This document shows positions 38,595-47,127 of a stretch of DNA of 64,000 nt, piece by piece. Location of the stretch: contig NZ_AP012323.1 of the NCBI RefSeq assembly GCF_001025135.1, positions 1,674,001 to 1,738,000 of the forward strand. The letters run 5' to 3'. Made by a program: the position numbers and the translations under genes. The DNA comes from Bifidobacterium bifidum ATCC 29521 = JCM 1255 = DSM 20456 (lineage in GTDB: Bacteria > Actinomycetota > Actinomycetes > Actinomycetales > Bifidobacteriaceae). A model generated the notes under the pieces. The model did not search any database, was not told the DNA's origin, and worked only from the letters and a program-made list of their open reading frames with translations. The stretch's first letter is position 1. Each line of letters starts with the position of its first letter.

Positions 38595-39520
38595 GACTCC
38601 TCGGGCGATGGGAACGGGGCGGTGGGCGCAGACGAGTCGGCAGGGGCGACGCCGTTCGCCGCGTATCCGCCGTCGAGCCACGACAGCTTGGCCGCGGCAT
38701 GCCGGCCGCCGACCAGCTGTAGGAACCGCTCCTCAAGGTCCTCGCCGGCCGACACCTGCTCTATCGTGCCCGCCGCGCGGACCTGCCCGGCGTTGATGAC
38801 GGCGACGTGCGTGCACATCTTCTCCACCAGCGACATCACGTGCGAGGAGATGATGACCGTGCCGCCGGTGGACGCGTACTCGGCGAGGATGTCCTTGAGG
38901 TTCGCGCTGGACACCGGGTCGACCGACTCGAACGGCTCATCAAGCACCAGGATGCGCGGGCTGTGAATCATCGCGGACGCCAGGCAGATCTTCTTGGTCA
39001 TGCCCGCGGAATAATCGGACACCATCGTGTCCGCGGCGGAAACCAGATCGAAGGCGTTCAGCAGGTCGCCGGCGCGACTGTGCGCCACATCGCGCTTCAT
39101 GCCGCGCAGCATGCCCGAATAGATCAGCAGCTGCATTCCGGTGAGCCGGTCGAATATCTGGTCGGGCTGCGGCATGACGCCGATCTCACGTTTGGCGGCG
39201 TTGACGTCCTGCCACACGTCCTGCCCGAGGATCATCGCGGTACCGGCGTCGGGGACCAGCAGGCCGGTCACCATGTTGAGCGTGGTCGTCTTGCCCGCGC
39301 CGTTCGGGCCGACGAGGCCGAAAAACGAGCCGACCGGGATGTCGAGGGACAGTCCGTTGACCGCAATCTTGCGGTCGAAGCGCTTGTACAGGCCGCGAAT
39401 GGAGACCGCCGCGCGCGGGTCGGGCGGCGGCAGTGTCGCAACCGCGGGACGGGAGGGGACGGATGACGATGCCGTACGCGCGGGAAAACCGCCAATCTGC
39501 GGCTGATTGTCTATACTCAT
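38591..39520 (-). CDS. ABC exporter ATPase subunit
   Basis: The 309-residue cytosolic ATPase has Walker A GPNGAGKTT, a Q-loop in GVMPQPDQIFDRL, a variant signature YSAGMTKK, Walker B ILVLDEPFESVD and the H-loop ISSHVM. A 35-residue Pro/Ser-rich N-terminal extension precedes the domain. It pairs with the following permease. There is no good ribosome site before ATG 39520. A -10-like TATGCT ends 7 bases before it, so the mRNA may be leaderless. Confidence 0.9.
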   Translation of the reverse strand: MSIDNQPQIGGFPARTASSSVPSRPAVATLPPPDPRAAVSIRGLYKRFDRKIAVNGLSLDIPVGSFFGLVGPNGAGKTTTLNMVTGLLVPDAGTAMILGQDVWQDVNAAKREIGVMPQPDQIFDRLTGMQLLIYSGMLRGMKRDVAHSRAGDLLNAFDLVSAADTMVSDYSAGMTKKICLASAMIHSPRILVLDEPFESVDPVSSANLKDILAEYASTGGTVIISSHVMSLVEKMCTHVAVINAGQVRAAGTIEQVSAGEDLEERFLQLVGGRHAAAKLSWLDGGYAANGVAPADSSAPTAPFPSPEES

Positions 39521-39552
39521 GACTCAAGCATAGACCATGCAGCTGTATAGAC
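39509..39552. promoter_or_regulatory. GTCTATAC/GTATAGAC operator-like repeats over the ABC start
   Basis: GTCTATAC at 39509-39516 and its exact complement at 39545-39552 flank a third partial copy, CATAGAC, at 39529-39535. The set covers the probable promoter and the start codon of the ABC ATPase. Spacing and A/T-centred half-sites suggest a dimeric repressor, perhaps GntR-type. No such gene is adjacent. Confidence 0.55.
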
Positions 39553-39658
39553 CAATCATCCCGCAGATCGATGACGGGCCGGCGGCAGCCAGCATCGGCC
39601 CGGCCGGCGGAGTCAGACATCGCTGCCGAACGCCGGTCGAAGCACGGCCCAAACCCGC

Positions 39659-40882
39659 TCAGCCCTTATGCACGATTGGCTTCCACTGAGCCTTGGAGAA
39701 GATGGCCTGGAACGAAATCGGCATGTAACTGAGCATGTAGATGGGGAAACTCAGCACATAGGCGAACAGCTCCTTGTTGGTGGCGCCGATGTGGTCGCGT
39801 TCCGCGACGATCGTCAATGCGGCCAGCGCCATCATCGTCACGACCGCCAGCACGATGTCAAAGGCCCATCCCGCAATCGCACTGAGCTGGCTCTGCCACG
39901 TCACGAATCCGAACGCCACGAACAGCAGTCCCAGTACGATGCGGATGACGCCCAGCACCGTGAACGGGCATAGCAGCAGGGTGAAATCGACGGATGAGAA
40001 ATCACGCTCACGCACGGCCCGCTTGATCAGCGCCATGCCGTAATACCGGAACACCTGCAGGAATCCCTTGCTCCAGCGCAGTCGCTGACGCCAGCTCTGC
40101 TGGAACGTGACCGGCTGCTCGTCGTACAGCATGGCGGTGCCGCAGTATCCGATGCGGTCGCCGTGCAGGATGGAGTCCATCGTGAATTCCAGATCCTCGG
40201 TCAGCAGATGGAATTTCCATCCCCTGTTGCGCCGCATCACCTCGCGAGAAAACATGAATCCGGTGCCGCCCACATGGCAGCTGGAGCCGAGGATCATGCG
40301 CGAATTGTTCAGGAATCGCGACTCGCGGATGAACCACAGGGCCGAACCGGACGACACCCAGTTGTCGGCCAGGTTGACCGAATTGCGGTAGCTGGTCAGG
40401 ATGCGGAAACCGGACTGGAAGGCCTTGTTCATCTCCTCGACGTAATGACGGTCGAGCCGGTTGTCGGCGTCGAACACGAAATAGGCATCGTAGTCGTCGG
40501 CCACACCCGAGTCAATCATGGTGCTCAGCAGGTACGACAGCGCGTATCCCTTGCCGATCAGCTCCGTGTCGTGGCGTTCGACGACATGGCATCCCATCTC
40601 GCGGACGACTTCGGCGGTGCGATCGGTACAGTTGTCGGCCACCAGCCAGATATCGATCAGCTTGCTCGGATAGGTCTGGTTGTGCAGCGAGTCGATGAGG
40701 TTGCCGATGACGTTCTCCTCGTTGCGCGCGGAGATCAACACGGCGTAGCGCTTGTCCATCGGCGCGTCCGGGAAGTGCACCGGCTTGGAGAACAGAGACA
40801 TGATGACGCAGATGGCCTGGTAGATGATGCCGACGCCGCCCACCACCATCATAAGCACGTCGATTACGGTCAGCAATGCCAT
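39659..40882 (-). CDS. membrane-bound family 2 glycosyltransferase
   Basis: The protein (about 407 residues) has one N-terminal helix, a GT-A domain and C-terminal helices (LLCPFTVLGVIRIVLGLLFVAFGF and others). Catalytic signs are the DxD-like FVFDADNRLD, TEDLEF and QQSWRQRLRWSKG, the processive-synthase QxxRW pattern. It probably makes a cell-surface polysaccharide. The ATG at 40882 overlaps the previous stop (TGATG). A GTG at 40891 is the alternative start. Confidence 0.85.
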   Translation of the reverse strand: MALLTVIDVLMMVVGGVGIIYQAICVIMSLFSKPVHFPDAPMDKRYAVLISARNEENVIGNLIDSLHNQTYPSKLIDIWLVADNCTDRTAEVVREMGCHVVERHDTELIGKGYALSYLLSTMIDSGVADDYDAYFVFDADNRLDRHYVEEMNKAFQSGFRILTSYRNSVNLADNWVSSGSALWFIRESRFLNNSRMILGSSCHVGGTGFMFSREVMRRNRGWKFHLLTEDLEFTMDSILHGDRIGYCGTAMLYDEQPVTFQQSWRQRLRWSKGFLQVFRYYGMALIKRAVRERDFSSVDFTLLLCPFTVLGVIRIVLGLLFVAFGFVTWQSQLSAIAGWAFDIVLAVVTMMALAALTIVAERDHIGATNKELFAYVLSFPIYMLSYMPISFQAIFSKAQWKPIVHKG

Positions 40883-42486
40883 CAGCGCCACCTGCTTCGC
40901 GGATTGTCGGTAGACCCGTCACCACGGCGTGGGCGGGCGGTCTTTGCGGGACGGTCGGCTGCCGGCTTCGCGGCAGTGCCGGATGATTCGCTGTCGGACG
41001 GTCTATCGGAGGAGGTCTTCGCGGCGCCGGGCTCTGCAGAGCCGTCGCTGCTACCATCATCGCCATGCGCCTGTGCGGTACCGTCACCGACTCCGCGCAA
41101 TTTCACGGCGTTGCCCGACTTCGCCCCCTCGCGCACGCTGCGCGACAGCACGTCCTTCGGTATGGCAATCGTTTCGGAATCCTCGGTCTCGTTGGCCTCG
41201 TCAAGGTCATATATCTGGTCGCGCAGCGCACGTAGCTCGTCGCTGATCGGCACATGGGCACTCGATCCTTTGGCGGCGCGCGGCATATGGTCGCTCATCG
41301 GCTTGATCACGCGCTCACTGAACGCCTCGGCGCCCTCCACGACCTTGGACTTCTTCCCCGGCACCGGATCGCTCATCAGCGGCGACTCCACCAGCGCATA
41401 GCGCTTCGTGTACACCTTGAAGATGGCCTGCATGCTCGCCGTGACCGGCAGTGCGAGGAACGCGCCCAGAGCGCCAAACAACGCGCCCATCACCAGTACG
41501 GCGAGGAACGCGACGCATGGATTGAGGTCCATCGTGCGCTGCGAGACCTTCGGCGAGAGAATCAGGTTCTCAATCTGCTGGTACACGATGATGAACACCA
41601 GCACACCGACCCCGTACCACAGGCCATTCGACCCCCAGGCGAACAGCACCGGCAGCGCGCCGCCGATATACGTGCCGACCGTCGGCACGAACTGCGACAC
41701 GATGCCGCAGAACAACGCCAGCGGCAGCCAATATGGCACGTGGATAATCTCCAGGAAAACGGCCGTGCAGGTGGCGTTGATGGCGGCCAGGATGGAGCGG
41801 GAGAACAGGAAGCCGGAAATCTGCTCCTGCACCACCGTCCAGCCGAGCAGGAAACGGCGCTGCGTGTTCGGTCCAAGCCACTGGCACAGGCTGCGGCGCA
41901 TCTTCGGGCCCGCGGCCGAAATATAGTACGTCACCATCAACACGGTCAGCAGATTCAACAGGAAGCTGAACACGCCCATCGTGGTGGTCAACGCCTGACC
42001 GGCGAAATCGGTGATCCACGACGTCTGCACGTTCTTGAATATCTCCATGCCGAGGTTCTCTATCTTCGGCATGTCGAACGACGTGTACTGCTTCACCGCG
42101 TCCACGATCTCCGTGTATATCGACGGGAGCCCCTTCACCATGGAGATCAGCTGCTGCACGAACATGTTGCCGAACAGCGTGAGCAAAGCCATGACGATCA
42201 CGGCGAGGCCGATCAGGCTCACCGCCGACGCGAGGCCGCGCTTCCAGCCGTGTCGCACCATCGAGACCACCAGCGGCTCGACCGCCAGCGCGATGAATAT
42301 CGAGATGACGACATCCAGCACGATGGTCGATATCTTGCCCCACGATGTCCACACGAAAATCGCGGCGAACACCGCGATGACCGTGTACAACAGCGCGCGC
42401 CCCCACCAATCCGGCGGTCGACGCGAATCCCCTTTGGCGGGGAACACCGACGCCAAATCCAGTTTCTGATCATCCGTTTCACTCAT
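40882..42486 (-). CDS. AI-2E family transporter with a long disordered tail
   Basis: The 534-residue protein has the eight-helix AI-2E (PerM/YdiK) core, including FVPTVGTYIGGALPVLFAW and LILSPKVSQRTMDLNPCVAF. A hydrophilic C-terminal tail of about 150 residues rich in Ser, Asp, Ala and Arg follows. Family members are proposed to export small molecules or act as antiporters. The ligand is uncertain. It is translationally coupled to the GT2 gene. Confidence 0.88.
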   Translation of the reverse strand: MSETDDQKLDLASVFPAKGDSRRPPDWWGRALLYTVIAVFAAIFVWTSWGKISTIVLDVVISIFIALAVEPLVVSMVRHGWKRGLASAVSLIGLAVIVMALLTLFGNMFVQQLISMVKGLPSIYTEIVDAVKQYTSFDMPKIENLGMEIFKNVQTSWITDFAGQALTTTMGVFSFLLNLLTVLMVTYYISAAGPKMRRSLCQWLGPNTQRRFLLGWTVVQEQISGFLFSRSILAAINATCTAVFLEIIHVPYWLPLALFCGIVSQFVPTVGTYIGGALPVLFAWGSNGLWYGVGVLVFIIVYQQIENLILSPKVSQRTMDLNPCVAFLAVLVMGALFGALGAFLALPVTASMQAIFKVYTKRYALVESPLMSDPVPGKKSKVVEGAEAFSERVIKPMSDHMPRAAKGSSAHVPISDELRALRDQIYDLDEANETEDSETIAIPKDVLSRSVREGAKSGNAVKLRGVGDGTAQAHGDDGSSDGSAEPGAAKTSSDRPSDSESSGTAAKPAADRPAKTARPRRGDGSTDNPRSRWR

Positions 42487-42527
42487 GAGACCCTATTGTA
42501 GCCAGCGGGAGTGTACGCACAGGTGCT

Positions 42528-42533
42528 TATCCT
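42528..42533 (+). promoter_or_regulatory. -10 element of a probable leaderless gene
   Basis: TATCCT ends 6 bases before the ATG at 42540. A transcript would therefore begin at or next to the start codon. No ribosome site is present, which agrees with leaderless translation. I see no convincing -35. Confidence 0.5.
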
Positions 42534-42539
42534 GTAAGT

Positions 42540-43439
42540 ATGCTCAACGTTTCGATTATCATCCCCGCGTGGAATGAGGAGGAGCGCATCGCCGACTGCC
42601 TGATGAACGCCACGCGCCAGACCGTCGCACCACATGAAGTGATCGTCGTCAACAACCGTTCCACGGACCGCACCTGCGACATCGTCGAACGGTTCCAGCG
42701 CGACCATCCCGAAGCTCCGGTCATCCTGCTGCAGCAGAACGAGGATCAAGGACTGATCCCGACCCGCAACTTCGGTCTGAACGCCGCAACCGGCGACGTG
42801 CTGGGACGCATCGACGCCGACTGCATGCTCAAACCCGACTGGGTGGAGGTCGTGTCCGGCATCTTCACCGAGGATCCGGACGCCATGGGCGCGACCGGAC
42901 CGGTGGTGTATTACGACATGCCCGCGAAGGGTGCCGGGCTCGCCGGCGACGACCACATCCGCCGGCACACGTACCGGGCGGACAACGATCAGGTGCTGCT
43001 GTTCGGTTCGAACATGGCGATTCGCGCCTCAGCATGGCACGCCATCTCGGGCGAGGTCTGCCGCGACCCGGAGGACGTGATGCACGAGGACATCGACGTG
43101 TCGCTGCATCTGCTCAACCATGGTTTCAAGACGGTGTACTCACAGTGCATGATCTGCGGCATCTCCGCACGGCGCATGGACACGTCCTTCGCGTCGTTCC
43201 ACCGGTACATGCAGCGGTTCAAGAACACATTCGCCGCACATCCCGATCATTGGCGCGAGCACCACACCGAGCGGCGCCTGTATGCGCTCTACCCGTGGCT
43301 GCACATGCTGTACCCGATTTATCAGCAGCATCTGGCCGCGAAGGACATCAACCCGGCCGAAAAGATCTGGTTCGACGAGCAGATCAAGCTCGTCAAGAGC
43401 CATTTCGACAATCCCGAGCAGGTGGACGCCGTCGAATGA
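42540..43439 (+). CDS. family 2 glycosyltransferase
   Basis: The 299-residue protein has a GT-A fold: VSIIIPAWNEEERIADCL at the N-terminus, VIVVNNRSTDRTCDIV, the DxD motif in GRIDADCMLKPDW and a late EDIDVSLHL acid. It has no membrane helix, so it acts at the cytosolic face, transferring a sugar from a nucleotide donor. It is divergent from the AI-2E gene and convergent with the alcohol dehydrogenase gene. Confidence 0.88.
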   Translation: MLNVSIIIPAWNEEERIADCLMNATRQTVAPHEVIVVNNRSTDRTCDIVERFQRDHPEAPVILLQQNEDQGLIPTRNFGLNAATGDVLGRIDADCMLKPDWVEVVSGIFTEDPDAMGATGPVVYYDMPAKGAGLAGDDHIRRHTYRADNDQVLLFGSNMAIRASAWHAISGEVCRDPEDVMHEDIDVSLHLLNHGFKTVYSQCMICGISARRMDTSFASFHRYMQRFKNTFAAHPDHWREHHTERRLYALYPWLHMLYPIYQQHLAAKDINPAEKIWFDEQIKLVKSHFDNPEQVDAVE

Positions 43440-43454
43440 CGTCGGCTGACGCCA

Positions 43455-43517
43455 GCTAACAGATGATGGTGGGGTTCCGACACGGTATGTGCCGGAACCC
43501 CACCATCATCTGTTAGC
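43455..43517. terminator. 25-bp perfect bidirectional terminator
   Basis: The left arm at 43455-43479 (GCTAACAGATGATGG...) matches the right arm at 43493-43517 over all 25 bases. It lies between the convergent GT2 and dehydrogenase genes and can stop both. Confidence 0.85.
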
Positions 43518-43609
43518 CGCATCCGTTGCGGATTATCGCGGCTTTCTCCCGCTCACGGGGCCGGCCGGCGGATGGACGCGCCGCCGCGGACCGGTCCCGT
43601 GTCGCTCTA

Positions 43610-44761
43610 TCACATCAGCGAGGTGTAGATCTTCAGGATGTCCTCTTCGGTGGCCTTGCGCGGGTTGCCCGGCGTGCACACGTCGTTGAAGGCGTCGTGG
43701 GCGAGCGGTGCCAAGTCGGCCTCGGTGGCACCCACCTCGGAAATCGTGGTCGGGTTCTTGAGATCCACGGTCAGCTGGTGGACGGCCTGCACGGCCTCCT
43801 CGCGCACCTTCTCAAGGTCGCCGGTGTAGGCGTCCTCGATACCGAACGCGTCGGCGATGTCACGGTACTTTTCGCCGGTGAAGTCCTTGTTGTATTCCAT
43901 GACCGGGGCCAGCAGGATGCCGTTGGCCACGCCGTGGGCCACGCCGAGACGGCCGCCCAGCGGGTGGGCCATGCCGTGCACGAGACCCAGGCCGACGTTG
44001 GAGTAGGCCATGCCGGTGATGTAGGAGGCGTAGGCCATCTGCTCGCCGGCCGGCACGTCGCCGTCGGCGGACTTGGCCAGGTTCTTGGCAATCATGCGGA
44101 TGGTCTGCATGCTCAGGCAGTCAGACAGGCTCCATGCGCCCGGGGTGATGTAGCCCTCGATGGCGTGGGTCAGGGCGTCCAGGCCGGTGGCGACCTTCAG
44201 GCCGCGCGGCATCGTGTCGGTCAGGTCGGGGTCGACGAATGCGACGATCGGGATGTCGTGGGGGTCGACAGCCACGAACTTGCGCTTGTTGGCGGTATCG
44301 GTGACCACGTAGTTGATGGTGGTCTCAGAGGCGGTGCCGGCGGTGGTGGGCACGCCGAAGATCGGGACGGACGGGTTCTTGGTGTCGGCCACGCCCTCAA
44401 GGGACAGTACGTCGGCGAACTCCGGGTTGGCGGTGATGATGCCGATGCCCTTGCAGGTATCCTGCGGGGAGCCGCCGCCCAGGCCGATCAGGAAGTCGGC
44501 GCCGGATTCGGCGAACTTCTTGACGCCGTCCTGGATGCATTCGACCGGCGGGTTCGGCTTGACGTTGTCGAACACCTCATACGGCAGGCCGGCCTCGTCC
44601 AGCACATCGGTGACCTTCTTGACAGTTCCGGTCTTCAGCAGGATCGGATCGGTTACGATGAACGCCTTGGTGAAGCCATGGGACTTCGCGACCGCCGGAA
44701 TCTCCTTGATGGCTCCACGGCCAAAATACGCGGTCTGATTGAAGATCATGCGATATACCAT
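43610..44761 (-). CDS. fucO: iron-dependent alcohol dehydrogenase, lactaldehyde reductase type
   Basis: The 383-residue group III dehydrogenase reduces lactaldehyde to 1,2-propanediol or serves as a related alcohol dehydrogenase with NAD(H). Visible are IGLGGGSPQDTCKG for the cofactor, GVPTTAGTASETT, the metal ligands in GLDALTHAIEGY and HGMAHPLGG, and AHGVANGILL. The start at 44761 follows AAAGGAG. In fucose-using bifidobacteria such an enzyme can reduce lactaldehyde, but no fucose genes are beside it. Confidence 0.9.
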   Translation of the reverse strand: MVYRMIFNQTAYFGRGAIKEIPAVAKSHGFTKAFIVTDPILLKTGTVKKVTDVLDEAGLPYEVFDNVKPNPPVECIQDGVKKFAESGADFLIGLGGGSPQDTCKGIGIITANPEFADVLSLEGVADTKNPSVPIFGVPTTAGTASETTINYVVTDTANKRKFVAVDPHDIPIVAFVDPDLTDTMPRGLKVATGLDALTHAIEGYITPGAWSLSDCLSMQTIRMIAKNLAKSADGDVPAGEQMAYASYITGMAYSNVGLGLVHGMAHPLGGRLGVAHGVANGILLAPVMEYNKDFTGEKYRDIADAFGIEDAYTGDLEKVREEAVQAVHQLTVDLKNPTTISEVGATEADLAPLAHDAFNDVCTPGNPRKATEEDILKIYTSLM

Positions 44762-45244
44762 GCTGGCTCTCCTTTGAATGACGCGCGGGCGTTGCGCTCG
44801 GCGTATCTGCTATGACGATTCCTATCGTACCTCGAAAACTGGAAACATGCTGGGAAGGTAACGCAAACACAGCAGAGAACAGTTGCGGTATAGCGCTGTA
44901 GCATACAATCGCCCCCGCGGCCTTACCCCTACGAAAAATCCCATTTGTCACCGCGTAAGTTTCTTCATCGCAAGTCCCACAAAGCAGTACATGCCGTACC
45001 ACATTATGAGCTGCCCCGCATCCCGCCGCCCTCATTCATCCCGCCAAAGTCCCATCCGCACGGGCTGAAACGGGACTTCGCTCGGACTAGACACTCGGAC
45101 GACACCCCCATCCGGCCAAAATCCGTTTGGCGCGGCGCGGATGCGACCATACACGGATGACGTGGCCAGAATGCTCATGCTGGGGACGATGCAAAGAGGC
45201 GATTTCATGCCTGCGCATCAATCAGACGCCCGGCTGCGCTCCGC
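44762..45244. other. 480-bp intergenic stretch, nothing recognised
   Basis: This must contain the fucO promoter. I find no open frame with a ribosome site, tRNA, strong hairpin or repeat. Confidence 0.5.
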
Positions 45245-45432
45245 TCAGGAATGATGCACGGCACTCGTCACCTTGATGGCGGTCCATGCGCCGCGTACGG
45301 CCAGCAATGCAAGCCATGCGGCGAACAGCAGCGAGCCGACACACGGCGAAATCAGCCCGGCGATCAACGTGCCCAACGGCGCCGTCTGACATTTCCGCCC
45401 GCGCCGCGCTTGCTCTTGCCTTCTTCAATCAT
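45245..45432 (-). pseudogene. small membrane protein with a frameshift
   Basis: An ATG at 45432 starts a basic peptide (MIEEGKSKRGAGGNV). After a shift of frame the strand encodes APLGTLIAGLISPCVGSLLFAAW and LALLAVRGAWTAIKV, two membrane segments ending at 45245. Joined, they would be a protein of about 60 residues. I recognise no family, and the break may be real or a sequencing error. Confidence 0.4.
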
Positions 45433-45483
45433 GCTCACGGGTTTACTCTAGCGCGGGTAACGCCTTCAACCAGCACCGGGTGC

Positions 45484-45603
45484 AAATTACGGGTTGAAAT
45501 CGCCGTTCTGGGCAATTCCCCGTGCCAAATCGCCGTTTTAAGGTCCAAAAACGGCGATTTGGCACGGGGAATCACGGATTGCGGCGATTTCAACCCGTAA
45601 TTT
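45484..45603. repeat. 120-bp nested palindrome with four AAATCGCCG words
   Basis: Outer arms of 21 bp (45484-45504 and 45583-45603) and inner arms of 25 bp (45515-45539 and 45548-45572) are both perfect and separated by 10-base spacers. The loop is 8 bases. The word AAATCGCCG occurs at the start of both left arms and inverted in both right arms. It contains no frame and no adjacent T-run. Confidence 0.9.
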
Positions 45604-45736
45604 CGGGAAGAGTGGGGAAAAAAGAGACCGGGAGGAGGGAGGGCGCTGGGGGCATGCAGGACCGAGACGCATGCTGGCCCTAGCTCACGCAATCAGGTAA
45701 GACCCATGACCCGCCCGACTTCTCGACCAGATGCAA

Positions 45737-45777
45737 GAAACCCGCCATCCCAATGTTTCCAAAGGGTGACGGGTTTT
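45737..45777 (-). terminator. terminator after tRNA-Phe
   Basis: Read on the minus strand, AAACCCGTCACCC and GGGATGGCGGGTTT form an imperfect stem just downstream of the tRNA pair, ending in TTTCTTGC. Confidence 0.6.
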
Positions 45778-45780
45778 CCG

Positions 45781-45856
45781 TGGTGGCTCCGAGCGGCATC
45801 GATCCGCTGACCTAGCGATTTTCAGTCGCTCGCTCTACCAACTGAGCTACAGAGCC
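45781..45856 (-). tRNA. tRNA-Phe (GAA), CCA encoded
   Basis: Minus-strand cloverleaf: acceptor GGCTCTG with CGGAGCC, D-arm GCTCAGTTGGTAGAGC, anticodon stem AGCGA/TCGCT around CTGAAAA (GAA), T-arm, discriminator A and an encoded CCA. It is 44 bases downstream of tRNA-Asp and probably cotranscribed with it. Confidence 0.97.
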
Positions 45857-45900
45857 AGTGAACATAAAAACCCGGCGAAAACCGGGTCTTCACATTCCAG

Positions 45901-45974
45901 CGACCCCGGCCGGACTTGAACCGGTGACCTCCGCCGTGACAGGGCGGCGCTCTAACCAACTGAGCTACGGGGCC
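45901..45974 (-). tRNA. tRNA-Asp (GTC), second copy
   Basis: Identical in mature sequence to the gene at 11207-11280, with anticodon loop CTGTCAC. It is the first gene of a two-tRNA unit with tRNA-Phe. Confidence 0.97.
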
Positions 45975-46003
45975 ATATGCTTGTTTGCAAGCAACGAGTA
46001 GAT

Positions 46004-46031
46004 ATATTACAGAGTTCTGGGCGATATGCAA
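46004..46031 (-). promoter_or_regulatory. promoter of the tRNA-Asp/Phe unit
   Basis: On the minus strand TTGCAT (46031-46026) and TAATAT (46009-46004) are 16 bases apart, about 30 bases before the tRNA-Asp 5' end. Confidence 0.65.
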
Positions 46032-46126
46032 CTTCGGCGTGTCGCAGCGCCCGCAGAGCCTCCCAGGCAGGCCCGAACACCACCGAGGATGAACCTGAAT
46101 CCCAGTATTTCCAGCACTTCCCGCAC

Positions 46127-46834
46127 CTACCCTATCAGCGCCGCCAACGGCATGATCGCAAGACTGGTGAAGGCGGAGTCGCCGTAATCCTTGTAGACAC
46201 AATCGCCGTTGATGCAGTACGACCCGTTCCAGGTTTCCGGATGATTCACCATGTATACCCCCACCGCGATCGCAAAAATGATGGTGATGATAACGATCAC
46301 GATGGCAATCGCACTGATGACGATGCCCGCTATGGCGAACGCCTTGCCGCGCTCCTGCGTGCGGTTGATCTGCCGCAGGGCGATGATCGAGAGAATCAGT
46401 CCGGCCGGGCAGAACACGAACGACAGGACGAACCCGACAATCGACATCGTGTTCCATCGATCGTTCGGCGCATAGTACGCCGGCACGCCATAGGGGTTCG
46501 CGCCATACGGAGGATACGGAGGATATTGCGCAGCGCCATAGGGAGCCCCGTACTGTGGCTGCTGGGCGCCATACCCCGGTGCTCCATAGCTGCCGGTCTG
46601 GCTGTGCTGAGGCTGGCCATACCCTGGCTGGCCCGAGTACCCGGCCTGACCATAATCCGGCCGGCCATATCCGGTCTGACCATACTCACCCTGACCATAC
46701 GGCGGCACCTGACCATCCGCGGCACCGGCACCCGGAGCCCACGAACCATCGCCCGCCTGCTCATACCCGGCCTGCGTCGGCACCTGCCCGTCATTACCGT
46801 CAGTCGGCATGGCACTTGGCGTATTCGATGACAT
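46127..46834 (-). CDS. DUF4190 membrane protein with a Tyr/Gly/Gln-rich N-terminal domain
   Basis: The 235-residue protein has about 120 residues of low-complexity GYGQ, YGAP and YPPY words, then the DUF4190 segment (MSIVGFVLSFVFCPAGLILSIIALRQINRTQERGKAFA) and a second helix (ISAIAIVIVIITIIFAIAVGVYM). A short outer tail contains two cysteines (YCINGDCVY). The start at 46834 follows AAGGAG. Such proteins are common in actinobacteria. Function unknown. Confidence 0.85.
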   Translation of the reverse strand: MSSNTPSAMPTDGNDGQVPTQAGYEQAGDGSWAPGAGAADGQVPPYGQGEYGQTGYGRPDYGQAGYSGQPGYGQPQHSQTGSYGAPGYGAQQPQYGAPYGAAQYPPYPPYGANPYGVPAYYAPNDRWNTMSIVGFVLSFVFCPAGLILSIIALRQINRTQERGKAFAIAGIVISAIAIVIVIITIIFAIAVGVYMVNHPETWNGSYCINGDCVYKDYGDSAFTSLAIMPLAALIG

Positions 46835-47127
46835 CTCAGGACTCCTTCGGTCGCTATCGTTCCCGCCGCCGCTCACCGCCCGGCGCTACGCCAGTATATC
46901 CTGTCAACGCCTTCATCTCAACGCCAAGGCATCACAGCGCCATCCCCGAACCGGCGCAATACGATCGGACAGACCAGGGCCGGCCGCACCGCCCCATCCG
47001 CAGACGAAGCGACGCGAACCGGCCCCGTATTCGGTCGAGTCACCATTCAGACGGCGGTACGTCCGGCCATAAGCCGACCGTCAACGCCCAGCAGCCCGAC
47101 CGGTCACCCAGACACCCGGCCACCCGT

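Noticed and set aside
40882..42486. AI-2E protein as evidence for autoinducer-2 signalling
   Set aside because: The family name is historical. No luxS is in the window and members transport diverse or unknown substrates.
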